Source of the DNA: Gordonia gummivorans
Lineage (GTDB): Bacteria; Actinomycetota; Actinomycetes; Mycobacteriales; Mycobacteriaceae
Assembly: GCF_022513585.1 (NCBI RefSeq)
Contig: NZ_JAKWBF010000004.1
Location: 1 to 64,000 of the forward strand
DNA: 64,000 bases
Direction: 5' to 3'
The notes below the pieces were generated by a model, which did no database searches, was not told the origin of the DNA, and saw only the letters and a program-made list of their open reading frames with translations. The position numbers and the translations under genes were made by a program. How positions within the stretch are numbered: position 1 is the stretch's first letter; every line of letters begins with the position of its first letter. This document shows, piece by piece, positions 48,559 through 56,024 of this stretch.

Positions 48559-49440
48559 ATGACCGAGCAGACACCGAAATTGGAACTGCGCGGCGTACGC
48601 AAGGTGTTTCCGGCACGGGGCAAGCCAGACTTCCTCGCGCTCGCGGATGTGACCGTTGCCGCGCAGCCGGGCGAATTCTTGGTGCTCGTCGGCCCGAGCG
48701 GCAGCGGAAAATCGACGTTGCTCGACCTGATCGGCGGCCTGACCCGCCCGACGGCGGGGGAGATCCTGCTCGACGGCAAGCCGATCACCGGGCCCGGCCT
48801 GGATCGGGGCATCGTCTTCCAGCAGTACGCGCTGCTGCCGTGGCGGACTGCCCGGGCCAACATCGAATTCGGGTTGGAGGCCAAGGGGGTGCGGCGGCGG
48901 GCGCGACGGCAGATCGCCGACGAATACCTGGCGCTCGTCGGTCTCACGGGTTTCGGTGACCACTACCCGCACGAGCTCTCCGGCGGGATGAAACAGCGGG
49001 TCGCGATCGCCCGCAGCCTCGCCTACGAACCCGAGATCCTGTTGATGGACGAGCCTTTCGCCGCACTCGACGCGCAGACCCGGGAGGGTTTGCAGGACGA
49101 GCTGCGCAAGATCTGGCGGGCCACCGGCAAGACCATCCTGTTCATCACGCACGGCATCGATGAGGCCGTCTACCTGGGGAACCGGGTGGCCGTGCTGTCG
49201 GCGCGGCCCGGCCGGATCACCGAGATCGTCGACATCGACCTTCGTCGGGAGGGGATCGAGGACCTGCGGTCGTCGGCTCAGTTCCGTGAGTACCGCCACC
49301 ATCTGTGGCTTGCGCTCCGGGCGCAGCGGGATGCCACGCAGCGGGATGCCACACAGCGGGATGCCACACAGCGGGATGCCACACAGCGAGATGCCGCACA
49401 GCGAAATGCAAGTGGTCTGGTGGGAGCGTCGAATGTCTAG
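48559..49440 (+). CDS. Sulfonate-type ABC transporter ATP-binding protein
   Basis: A 293-residue ATPase of the SsuB/TauB/NrtD group. Walker A GPSGSGKST (at about 48-56), Q-loop VFQQYALLPWR, signature LSGGMKQRVAIARSLA, Walker B ILLMDEPFAALD and the switch His in FITHGIDEAVYLG are all present. After the normal end (EYRHHLWLALR) there is a low-complexity tail made of the pentapeptide QRDAT repeated, encoded by a 15-bp tandem repeat at 49324-49413. The start overlaps nothing but lies 1 bp after the regulator stop. The permease start is inside its 3' end (8-bp overlap). Confidence 0.93.
   Translation: MTEQTPKLELRGVRKVFPARGKPDFLALADVTVAAQPGEFLVLVGPSGSGKSTLLDLIGGLTRPTAGEILLDGKPITGPGLDRGIVFQQYALLPWRTARANIEFGLEAKGVRRRARRQIADEYLALVGLTGFGDHYPHELSGGMKQRVAIARSLAYEPEILLMDEPFAALDAQTREGLQDELRKIWRATGKTILFITHGIDEAVYLGNRVAVLSARPGRITEIVDIDLRREGIEDLRSSAQFREYRHHLWLALRAQRDATQRDATQRDATQRDATQRDAAQRNASGLVGASNV
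49324..49413 (+). repeat. 15-bp in-frame tandem repeat at the 3' end of the ABC ATPase gene
   Basis: Six units of CAGCGGGATGCCACA: four almost identical (49324-49383), then two with substitutions (49384 and 49399). They encode QRDAT, with QRDAA and QRNAS at the end. The unit is a multiple of three, so number changes would keep the frame and leave the overlap with the permease gene intact. Confidence 0.95.
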
Positions 49441-50332
49441 CGGCGTGCAGTTGGCTCTGTCCGACAAGCACATCGAAGAGGCGACTGCTGTGCCGGAGAC
49501 CACGGAGGACTCCGCCGCTGTGGTGGCCGAGGCGTCGGACGATCGAGCGGCGTGGTGGCATCGTGTGTCGTCGGTGGCGGGCAAGGGTGTGCGGGTGTCG
49601 CTGGTTCTGCTGGTGCTGGCGCTGATCTGGGAGGTTGCACCACGCATCGGCGCGGTCGATCCCACCTTCCTGCCGCCGGCGTCCACCGTTGCCCAGGCCC
49701 TGTGGGAGCTCATCGGCAACGGCCAACTGTGGCAGCATGTGTCGGCCAGTCTGAGTCGCGCCCTGGCGGGCTACCTGATCGCGGTGGCGATCGGGATTCC
49801 ATTGGGCCTGCTCATCGGCTGGTACCGGCTCGTTGCCCAATGGCTCAACCCGGCGCTCGAACTGTTCCGCAACATCGCGCCGCTCGCATTGCTGCCGGTG
49901 TTCGTCCTCGTACTGGGGATCGGGGAGACCTCCAAGGTCGCGCTGGTGGTGTACGCGTGCCTGTTCCCGATCCTGCTCAACACCATCTCGGCGGTGCGTG
50001 ATGTGGACCCGCTGCTCATCAAATCGGCTCGTTCGCTGGGTCTTTCGCCGGCACGTCTCTTCGCCAAAGTCGTGCTGCCGGCCTCGTTGCCGACGATCTT
50101 CACCGGGCTGCGCCTCTCGGCCGCGGCGTCGATCCTCGTGCTCATCGCCGCCGAAATGGTCGGGGCGCAATCGGGATTGGGCTTCCTCATCATGGCGTCG
50201 CAGCTCAGCTTCCAGATCCCGGAGATGTATGCGGGGATCGTCGCGATCGCGGTGGTGGGCGTCATCTTCAACGCGGTACTGGTGCTCATCGAACGGTACT
50301 TCACGCGGTGGCGGGTCGACCCCGGTCACTGA
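49433..50332 (+). CDS. Sulfonate-type ABC transporter permease
   Basis: A 299-residue inner-membrane permease of the SsuC/TauC family with about six membrane segments. The cytoplasmic coupling loop is typical: LLIKSARSLGLSPARLFAKVVLPASLPTIFTGLR in pieces (EAA-type motif). The N-terminus has about 40 charged soluble residues before TM1. The ATG at 49433 overlaps the ATPase gene by 8 bp. It works with the ATPase and the lipoprotein encoded on the opposite strand. Confidence 0.92.
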   Translation: MSSGVQLALSDKHIEEATAVPETTEDSAAVVAEASDDRAAWWHRVSSVAGKGVRVSLVLLVLALIWEVAPRIGAVDPTFLPPASTVAQALWELIGNGQLWQHVSASLSRALAGYLIAVAIGIPLGLLIGWYRLVAQWLNPALELFRNIAPLALLPVFVLVLGIGETSKVALVVYACLFPILLNTISAVRDVDPLLIKSARSLGLSPARLFAKVVLPASLPTIFTGLRLSAAASILVLIAAEMVGAQSGLGFLIMASQLSFQIPEMYAGIVAIAVVGVIFNAVLVLIERYFTRWRVDPGH

Positions 50333-50359
50333 ACCATGTCGAAAGGACAACAACACACC

Positions 50360-51697
50360 ATGTCTCGTCAACTGCATCTGAATGCGTTCGTGCTCGGCGT
50401 CGGGCACCACGAAGCCGCGTGGCGGCATCCGCTGACAGATGAGCAACGAGTGCTGGACCCGCGGCACTACATCGAGGTCGCCCAGCTCGCCGAACGTGGG
50501 CTTCTCGATTCGGTGTTCTTTGCCGACATCCTCGCGGTGGGACCGAATGTCGCGCGCAACTCGCAGCAGGTGTTCGAGCCGATCACCTTGCTGTCGGCCA
50601 TCGCCGGGTCGACCCAGAGGATCGGTCTCATCGCGACCGCTTCGACGAGCTACAACCATCCGTACACGCTGGCCCGTGCCTTTGCCTCGCTCGAGCACAT
50701 CAGCGGCGGGCGGGCCGGATGGAACGTCGTCACGTCGGCGACCGCGGACGAGGCACGCAACTTCGGGTTCAACGGAACTCCCGAGCATGCGCAACGGTAT
50801 TCGCGTGCAGAGGAATTCGTTGATGTCGTCACCGCGCTGTGGCACAGCTGGGAGTCCGACGCATTACGGCTCGACGTCGATGCGGCGTTGTTTGCCGACC
50901 CCGACAAGGTGCACACCGTCGACCACGTGGGCCCGCACTTCACCGTCCGCGGTCCGTTGAATTCGCCGCGTTCCCCGCAGGGTCGGCCGGTGCTGGTGCA
51001 GGCCGGGTCGTCGGAGTCGGGTAAAGACCTTGCGGCCAGGATCGCGGAAGTGGTGTTCACCGCGCAGCGCTCTGTTGCCGACGGCACCGCGTTCTACGAC
51101 GACCTCAAGAACCGTGCGTCGCAGTATGGGCGGGGTCGCGACGAGATCGCCATACTGCCGGGGATCGTGCCGTACATCGGTGACACCGAGGCGCAGGCCC
51201 GCGAACTCGAGCACGAGTTCACCACGCTCATCTCGCCCGATTACGCGTTGCGACAGCTTTCGGTCTTCTTCGGGCAGGACCTGAGCGGGATCGCGCTCGA
51301 CGACCGGTTGCCGCCCCTGCCGCAGGAGTCGGAGATCGAGGGCAACAAGAGCCGCTCGAGTCTCGTGCGTGCACTGGCAGAAGGTGAAGATCTCACCGTG
51401 CGGGATCTCATCGGCCGGCTCGGCGGCGGCCGCGGGCATCGGACCCTCGCCGGCACGCCGCAACAGATCGCCGACGACCTCATCGAGTGGGTGGATGCGG
51501 GTGCCGCGGACGGATTCAACGTCATGCCGCCGTACCTGCCCGGTGGACTTGAGGCATTTGTCGACAAGGTGGTGCCGATCCTGCAGGAGCGCGGGCGTTT
51601 TCGTACCGAGTACACGGGTTCGACGCTGGCGGGTCACTACGGTCTCGACGCCGCGGCGCGAGGCGAGGTTCGTGCGGCGTCGCCGGTGACCCGGTAA
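50360..51697 (+). CDS. LLM-class flavin monooxygenase (NtaA/SnaA/DszA group)
   Basis: A reduced-flavin-dependent monooxygenase of 445 residues. The start MSRQLHLNAFVLGVGHHEAAWRHP in pieces is typical of the NtaA/SnaA/DszA/SoxA subfamily; TASTSYNHPYTLARAFASLEHISGGRAGWNVVTS and FGFNGTPEHAQRYSRAEEF follow, and QAGSSESGKDLAARIAE binds FMN. It lacks its own flavin reductase gene nearby. In this setting cleavage of a C-S bond of a sulfonate or sulfone is likely. I prefer the ATG at 50360, after AAAGGACAAC, over the ATG at 50336, which has no ribosome site. Confidence 0.9.
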   Translation: MSRQLHLNAFVLGVGHHEAAWRHPLTDEQRVLDPRHYIEVAQLAERGLLDSVFFADILAVGPNVARNSQQVFEPITLLSAIAGSTQRIGLIATASTSYNHPYTLARAFASLEHISGGRAGWNVVTSATADEARNFGFNGTPEHAQRYSRAEEFVDVVTALWHSWESDALRLDVDAALFADPDKVHTVDHVGPHFTVRGPLNSPRSPQGRPVLVQAGSSESGKDLAARIAEVVFTAQRSVADGTAFYDDLKNRASQYGRGRDEIAILPGIVPYIGDTEAQARELEHEFTTLISPDYALRQLSVFFGQDLSGIALDDRLPPLPQESEIEGNKSRSSLVRALAEGEDLTVRDLIGRLGGGRGHRTLAGTPQQIADDLIEWVDAGAADGFNVMPPYLPGGLEAFVDKVVPILQERGRFRTEYTGSTLAGHYGLDAAARGEVRAASPVTR

Positions 51698-51926
51698 TCC
51701 CGGCGCCTTTAAATCGTGCTGCGACAAATGCTGTGTGACAATCAAATCCTGCACTACAAAGGCGTGGTAGCCACTGCACAGCAACCGGAGGGAGAGCCGC
51801 GAACATGCGCCACCACGCGATGAACTGGTCGGACGGCTCCCATCACGGCTCTCCTCCCGAAGTTCCCGGATTCCGCGCCTGACCTGCACGATCCAACGTC
51901 ATTTCTGACGACACAAGGGAACTCCG
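51698..51926. promoter_or_regulatory. Leader region of the third TauD gene
   Basis: The 229 bp between the monooxygenase stop and the third dioxygenase gene contain a small open frame with a ribosome site (51805-51882) and a probable promoter near TGTGTGACAATC (51730-51741). No strong terminator after the monooxygenase gene is visible. Confidence 0.4.
51805..51882 (+). CDS. Possible 25-residue leader peptide upstream of TauD
   Basis: An ATG frame with a purine-rich ribosome site (GGAGGGAGAG, 7-nt spacer) encodes MRHHAMNWSDGSHHGSPPEV then PGFRA and ends with TGA 44 bp before the dioxygenase ATG. It has four histidines and three prolines but no cysteine. Whether it is a regulatory upstream frame or a chance frame cannot be decided from one sequence; the good ribosome site and the absence of other features make it worth listing. 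Confidence 0.4.
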   Translation: MRHHAMNWSDGSHHGSPPEVPGFRA

Positions 51927-52856
51927 ATGACAATCTCCATCTCTGACTCTGCCGTGCCGGCATCCGATCGGGGCGCCGCATCCGATCAGAATGCCGGCAC
52001 CATCACCTCCGGCGTCGAACTCGACGTCGACGAATTCGGGCCCCACTTCGGTGCCGAACTGCGCGGCATCGACGTCGCGAACGCGTCCGACGACGAGGTC
52101 CGGGCGATCCGGCGGGCGCTGATCGACTACAAGGTCATCGTCCTGCGTGACCAGCAGCTCGACGACGCGGCCCATATCGATTTCGGGCGCCGCATCGGGG
52201 ACCTCACCGTCGGACACCCGGTGTGGGACAGCGGTGACGTCCCCGACGAGGTGTACTCGCTCGACTCCGCCGACAACGGATTCGCCGACGTCTGGCACAC
52301 CGACGTCACGTTCATGCCCCGACCACCACTCGGCTCGATCCTGCGTCCAGTTGTGTTGCCCCGCAACGGCGGTGACACCAACTGGGCCGACGCCGAACTG
52401 GCCTATCGGTCGCTGTCGGAGCCCATTCGTACGCTCATCGACGGCCTGACCGCGGTGCACGACGGCAGCCGCGAGTTCGGCTACTACCTCAAGCAGCGCC
52501 GTGGCGGTAAGGGCAACGAATGGGACGGTGCCGAGGTCACCGAACTGACCCCGGTCTCGCACCCGGTGGTGCGGGTCCATCCCGAGACCGGTCGCAAATC
52601 GTTGTTCGTCAACCCCGGATTCACCTCGCACATCGAAGGTGTGTCCGACGCGGAGAGTCGAGGCATCCTCGACCTGCTCTACGCACACCTGACCAAACCC
52701 GAGCACATCGTCCGACATCGTTGGCGCCTGGGCGATCTCGTGCTGTGGGATAACCGCAACACCGTCCACTACGCCAACCGCGACTACGGAGATTCGCGTC
52801 GCGTCATGCACCGCATCACGCTGCGTGGAGATGAGCCCGTCGGGCCGGTTGCCTGA
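51927..52856 (+). CDS. TauD/TfdA-family 2-oxoglutarate dioxygenase (third)
   Basis: A 309-residue oxygenase of the same family as the two on the other strand but more diverged. Iron site HTD at 124-126 (in DVWHTDVTF), distal histidine H281 in DNRNTVHYANRDYGDSRRVMHR, which also carries the 2-oxoglutarate arginine. This ending, with NRDY, is closer to true TauD than that of the other two. It has its own leader region and lies at the end of the sulfur cluster, followed by a family-2 repeat. Probably a taurine- or alkylsulfonate-type dioxygenase. Confidence 0.9.
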   Translation: MTISISDSAVPASDRGAASDQNAGTITSGVELDVDEFGPHFGAELRGIDVANASDDEVRAIRRALIDYKVIVLRDQQLDDAAHIDFGRRIGDLTVGHPVWDSGDVPDEVYSLDSADNGFADVWHTDVTFMPRPPLGSILRPVVLPRNGGDTNWADAELAYRSLSEPIRTLIDGLTAVHDGSREFGYYLKQRRGGKGNEWDGAEVTELTPVSHPVVRVHPETGRKSLFVNPGFTSHIEGVSDAESRGILDLLYAHLTKPEHIVRHRWRLGDLVLWDNRNTVHYANRDYGDSRRVMHRITLRGDEPVGPVA

Positions 52857-52892
52857 CTCGAAGGGTTACGTGACGGACCTCCACCGACCGTC

Positions 52893-52959
52893 GGAAATCT
52901 GTACCTGGGAGGTCGACCAGGTCCACAGTGCACGTGGTCAGACTGAGGCGTACAGGTAA
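52893..52959 (+). repeat. Family-2 intergenic element (copy 2b)
   Basis: Starts GGAAATCTGTACCTGGGAGG and ends GAGGCGTACAGGT, with a central CACAGTGCACGTGG. It aligns with copies at 12489 and 58373 and lies 37 bp after the third TauD stop. The GACGGGG after it is also shared. Confidence 0.75.
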
Positions 52960-52992
52960 CTGACGGGGTGCTGGCCCCCTTTCCTCTTTTAT

Positions 52993-53008
52993 TCAACCAA
53001 AGGGTTGA
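52993..53008. promoter_or_regulatory. ArsR operator site 1
   Basis: TCAACC-AAAG-GGTTGA, exact 6-nt arms, lies 95 bp before the ArsR start. It has the same half-sites as site 2, 46 bp away from centre to centre. Confidence 0.7.
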
Positions 53009-53037
53009 CAACGACGTCGCGGAGGCGCAGGCTCGTA

Positions 53038-53055
53038 CTCAACCAAACGGTTGAG
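53038..53055. promoter_or_regulatory. ArsR operator site 2
   Basis: CTCAACC-AAAC-GGTTGAG, exact 7-nt arms, ends 47 bp before the ArsR start. Sites with AACC and GGTT half-sites around a short AT-rich centre suit ArsR-family dimers, and the presence of two suggests cooperative autoregulation. Confidence 0.75.
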
Positions 53056-53102
53056 TAACGGCACCGGGAGCGAAGCGATCGGGCCGAATGTCAGGAGATG
53101 AC

Positions 53103-53480
53103 GTGGCAGACGAGTTGTCCAAGGTGTTCGCTGCGCTCGCAGATCCGACCCGACGCGACATGGTCGCCCGGCTCGCGGTCTCCGACGCGACGGTCAGCCA
53201 ACTCGCCGAGCCGTACGACGTCAGCATCCAGGCGGTGTCCAAGCACCTCAAGGTGCTCGAGGACGCCGGACTGGTGACTCGCAGCCGTGCGGCCCAGACT
53301 CGCCCGGTCCATCTGGAAGCGGAGGTGTTCGACCTCATGACCAAGTGGATCGAGCGGTATCGCCGACGTGCGGAGGAGCGCTACCAGCGTCTCGACGTAC
53401 TGCTGGCCGAACTGAACGAAGGCCCGTCAGGTGCAGCGCCTGGCGACGAACAACCACGAGCGAAAGGACAGGCGTCATGA
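53103..53480 (+). CDS. ArsR-family transcriptional regulator
   Basis: A 125-residue winged-helix repressor without metal-binding cysteines: LSKVFAALADPTRRDMVARL, then VSQLAEPYDVSIQAVSKHLKVLEDAGLV (recognition helix). The tail RRRAEERYQRLDVLLAEL is as in regulators paired with AHSA1-type proteins. I chose GTG 53103, which follows AGGAG with a 5-nt spacer, over ATG 53088. Its stop overlaps the SRPBCC ATG (ATGA), and two operator-like palindromes precede it, so the pair is autoregulated. Confidence 0.9.
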   Translation: MADELSKVFAALADPTRRDMVARLAVSDATVSQLAEPYDVSIQAVSKHLKVLEDAGLVTRSRAAQTRPVHLEAEVFDLMTKWIERYRRRAEERYQRLDVLLAELNEGPSGAAPGDEQPRAKGQAS

Positions 53481-53965
53481 CCACCACCCGATACCCCGAG
53501 GCAACAATCGAGGCGGACAAGGAGGTGCCCATCATCCGCATCACCCGCGACTTCCGGGGCACCCCAGCGCAATTGATGAAGGCGCACACCGACCCCGAAC
53601 TGTTCGTCCGCTGGGTCGGCCCGGATGCGATCAGCAGCCGGATCATCGACTGGGACGTGCGTGACGGCGGGAGTTGGCGTTACGTCTCCGAACACGACGG
53701 CCAGGAGTTCGGCTTCCGCGGCTGCTTCCACACGGTGTCGGACGACAAGATCGTCCAGACTTTCACCTTTGAAGGCATGCCCGACCAGGTCGCGCTCGAG
53801 ACCCTCTGGTTCGAGGACCTCGGCGACGGCATCACCCGCCTGCATGCGCAATCGCTCTGCGACAGCTTCGAAGCCCGCGACGGCTGGCTCGCCTCCGGCA
53901 TGGAGGTCGGGGTCAACGAAGGTTACACCGCACTGCAGAAGCTCATCGCCGACGGCGTGATCTGA
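53477..53965 (+). CDS. SRPBCC/AHSA1-like protein
   Basis: A 162-residue helix-grip protein: IIRITRDFRGTPAQLMKAHTDPELFVRWVGP in pieces, then DVRDGGSWRYVSEHDGQEFGFRGCFH and TFEGMPDQVALETLWFEDL, characteristic of the group encoded with ArsR regulators. The cavity probably binds a small hydrophobic molecule; no substrate known. Translation is coupled to ArsR (4-nt overlap), and the next gene starts 2 bp after its stop. Confidence 0.9.
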   Translation: MTTTRYPEATIEADKEVPIIRITRDFRGTPAQLMKAHTDPELFVRWVGPDAISSRIIDWDVRDGGSWRYVSEHDGQEFGFRGCFHTVSDDKIVQTFTFEGMPDQVALETLWFEDLGDGITRLHAQSLCDSFEARDGWLASGMEVGVNEGYTALQKLIADGVI

Positions 53966-53967
53966 TC

Positions 53968-54537
53968 ATGGCACTGGTGGAACTCTCTGCCGCGCAACGC
54001 CATCGGCAGGTGAGTGAGCGCTTCGGGGCCGTCGCGGACTCGGTCTCCGACTGGGACGCGCCGAGCCCGGTCGACGGCTGGGCGGCGCGCGACGTCGTCG
54101 GACATCTCGTCGAATGGTTCCCCGGCTTCCTCGCCGGCGGCGGTGTGGTGCTCGCCCCAGGGCCTGCCGTCGCCGACGATCCGGTGGCGGCCTGGGTGGC
54201 ACATGCCGCCGCCGTCCAGGATCTGCTCGACGGTGACCGAGCCGACGAACAGTTCACCCATCCGATGGCCGGCACCCATCGTCTGGCCGACGCGATCGAC
54301 CGGTTCTACACCGCCGACGTCTTCATGCACACCTGGGATCTCGCCGAGGCGGCCGGTGTCGACGCCGCCCTCGACCCCGCGTTCGCGCAGCAACTCCTCG
54401 ACGGGATGGCGGGGATCGAGGACATGCTGCGGGCTTCCGGGCAGTACGGGCCGAGGGTCGAGGTGCCCGACGACGCGGACGTCGTCGTCCGCCTTGCCGG
54501 TTTCATCGGCCGCGATCCCGGGTGGCGGGAGAAATAG
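53968..54537 (+). CDS. TIGR03086-like DinB/mycothiol-type protein
   Basis: A 189-residue helical protein of the maleylpyruvate isomerase N-terminal/TIGR03086 group. WAARDVVGHLVEWFPGFL has the first metal-type histidine, and FYTADVFMHTWDLAEAAG the second conserved HxWD. Members of this superfamily often use mycothiol or another low-molecular-weight thiol. It follows the SRPBCC gene by 2 bp, so it is third in the ArsR operon; the same three-gene order occurs in other actinobacteria as far as I know. Activity unknown. Confidence 0.85.
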   Translation: MALVELSAAQRHRQVSERFGAVADSVSDWDAPSPVDGWAARDVVGHLVEWFPGFLAGGGVVLAPGPAVADDPVAAWVAHAAAVQDLLDGDRADEQFTHPMAGTHRLADAIDRFYTADVFMHTWDLAEAAGVDAALDPAFAQQLLDGMAGIEDMLRASGQYGPRVEVPDDADVVVRLAGFIGRDPGWREK

Positions 54538-54568
54538 GGTCGGCACCGATCGCCGGTCGCGGAGTACC

Positions 54569-56014
54569 GTGGACGAGGTGCCAGAGGAGAATCTCATCAC
54601 CAACACCTCCCAGACCACCGAAACCCGCCATCCGTCGCCCCGAACCGTCGGTGAGCTGCGCGCCAGCGGCCACATCCAGCGCAGCATCCGCGACGAGATC
54701 CGCAACAACCTGCTGACCGCCTTGCGGACGGGCGCCGATCCGTGGCCGGGCATCGTCGGCTTCGAGGGGACAGTGATCCCGCAGCTCGAGCGTGCCCTGA
54801 TCGCCGGTCACGACGTCGTGATGCTGGGCGAACGTGGTCAGGGCAAGACGCGCATCCTGCGCACCCTGACCGGCCTGCTCGACGAATGGACGCCGGTGAT
54901 CGCCGGCTCCGAACTCGGTGAGCATCCCTACGAGCCGATCACCCCGGCGTCGATCCGCAAGGCCGCCAACCTGCTCGACGATCTGCCGATCGAGTGGCGT
55001 CACCGCAGCCAGCGCTACAGCGAGAAGCTGGCCACCCCGGACACCTCGGTGGCCGACCTGGTCGGCGACATCGACCCGATGAAGGTGGCCGAGGGCCGCA
55101 GCCTCGGCGACCCCGAGACCATCCACTTCGGGCTCATCCCACGTGCGCACCGCGGCATCGTCGCCATCAACGAGCTGCCCGATCTCGCCGAGCGGATCCA
55201 GGTGTCGATGCTCAACGTCATGGAAGAACGCGACATCCAGGTGCGGGGTTACACGCTGCGGCTGCCGCTCGACGTTCTCGTCATGGCCAGCGCCAACCCG
55301 GAGGACTACACCAATCGCGGTCGGATCATCACGCCGCTCAAGGACCGTTTCGGCGCCGAGATCCGGACCCACTACCCGATCGAGCTCGACGACGAGATCG
55401 CCGTGATCGAGCAGGAAGCCGACCTCACCGCGACCGTCCCGACCTTCATCACGGAGATCCTGGCGCGTTTCACCCGCTATGCGCGTGATCATCCGTCGAT
55501 CGATCAGCGGTCGGGTGTGTCGGCCCGATTCTCCATCGCCGGCGCGGAAACCGTTGCGGCAGCGGCATTGCACCGCTCCGCGGTGACCGGCGAGGAGCAG
55601 GCCGTGGCGCGGGTCGTCGACCTCGAGTCGGTGATCGAGGTGCTGCGCGGCAAGATCGAGTTCGAGTCCGGTGAGGAGGGTCGTGAGCTGGAGATCCTCG
55701 AACACCTGATGCGTAAGTCCATCGCCGACACAGTTCGTGCTCATCTCGGCGGCATCGACATGGCGCCACTGGTGGATGCGCTGGAGAGCGGCGAACCCGT
55801 CGTCACGGGGGATCGGGTCACGGCCGTCGACTTCCTCGGTTCGATCCCGTCGGCGGAAACCACGTCGGAACTGCTCGACGACATCGCCGAGCGCCTCGAC
55901 GCCGAGGCCGACGGTGAGCGCGCGAGCGCCGTCGAACTCGCATTGGAAGGCCTCTACCTGGCCCGCCGGATCGGCAAGGAGGCCGACGAATCTGGTCAGA
56001 CGCTCTACGGGTGA
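54569..56014 (+). CDS. MoxR-type AAA ATPase/magnesium chelatase-like (Rv0958-like)
   Basis: A 481-residue ATPase. After a short N-terminus (TVGELRASGHIQRSIRDEIRNNLL in pieces) come Walker A LGERGQGKTRIL, Walker B GIVAINELPDLAERIQ, sensor I ASANPEDYTNRGRIITPLKDRFG and RSGVSARFSIAGAE. It matches Rv0958 along its whole length. Such ATPases team up with a VWA protein, here encoded 10 bp downstream, like ChlI/ChlD or MoxR/VWA pairs that remodel or load metals into target proteins. GTG 54569 has GGAG 4 bp before it; GTG 54578 is possible. Confidence 0.93.
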   Translation: MDEVPEENLITNTSQTTETRHPSPRTVGELRASGHIQRSIRDEIRNNLLTALRTGADPWPGIVGFEGTVIPQLERALIAGHDVVMLGERGQGKTRILRTLTGLLDEWTPVIAGSELGEHPYEPITPASIRKAANLLDDLPIEWRHRSQRYSEKLATPDTSVADLVGDIDPMKVAEGRSLGDPETIHFGLIPRAHRGIVAINELPDLAERIQVSMLNVMEERDIQVRGYTLRLPLDVLVMASANPEDYTNRGRIITPLKDRFGAEIRTHYPIELDDEIAVIEQEADLTATVPTFITEILARFTRYARDHPSIDQRSGVSARFSIAGAETVAAAALHRSAVTGEEQAVARVVDLESVIEVLRGKIEFESGEEGRELEILEHLMRKSIADTVRAHLGGIDMAPLVDALESGEPVVTGDRVTAVDFLGSIPSAETTSELLDDIAERLDAEADGERASAVELALEGLYLARRIGKEADESGQTLYG

Positions 56015-56024
56015 GGGAGTGAGC

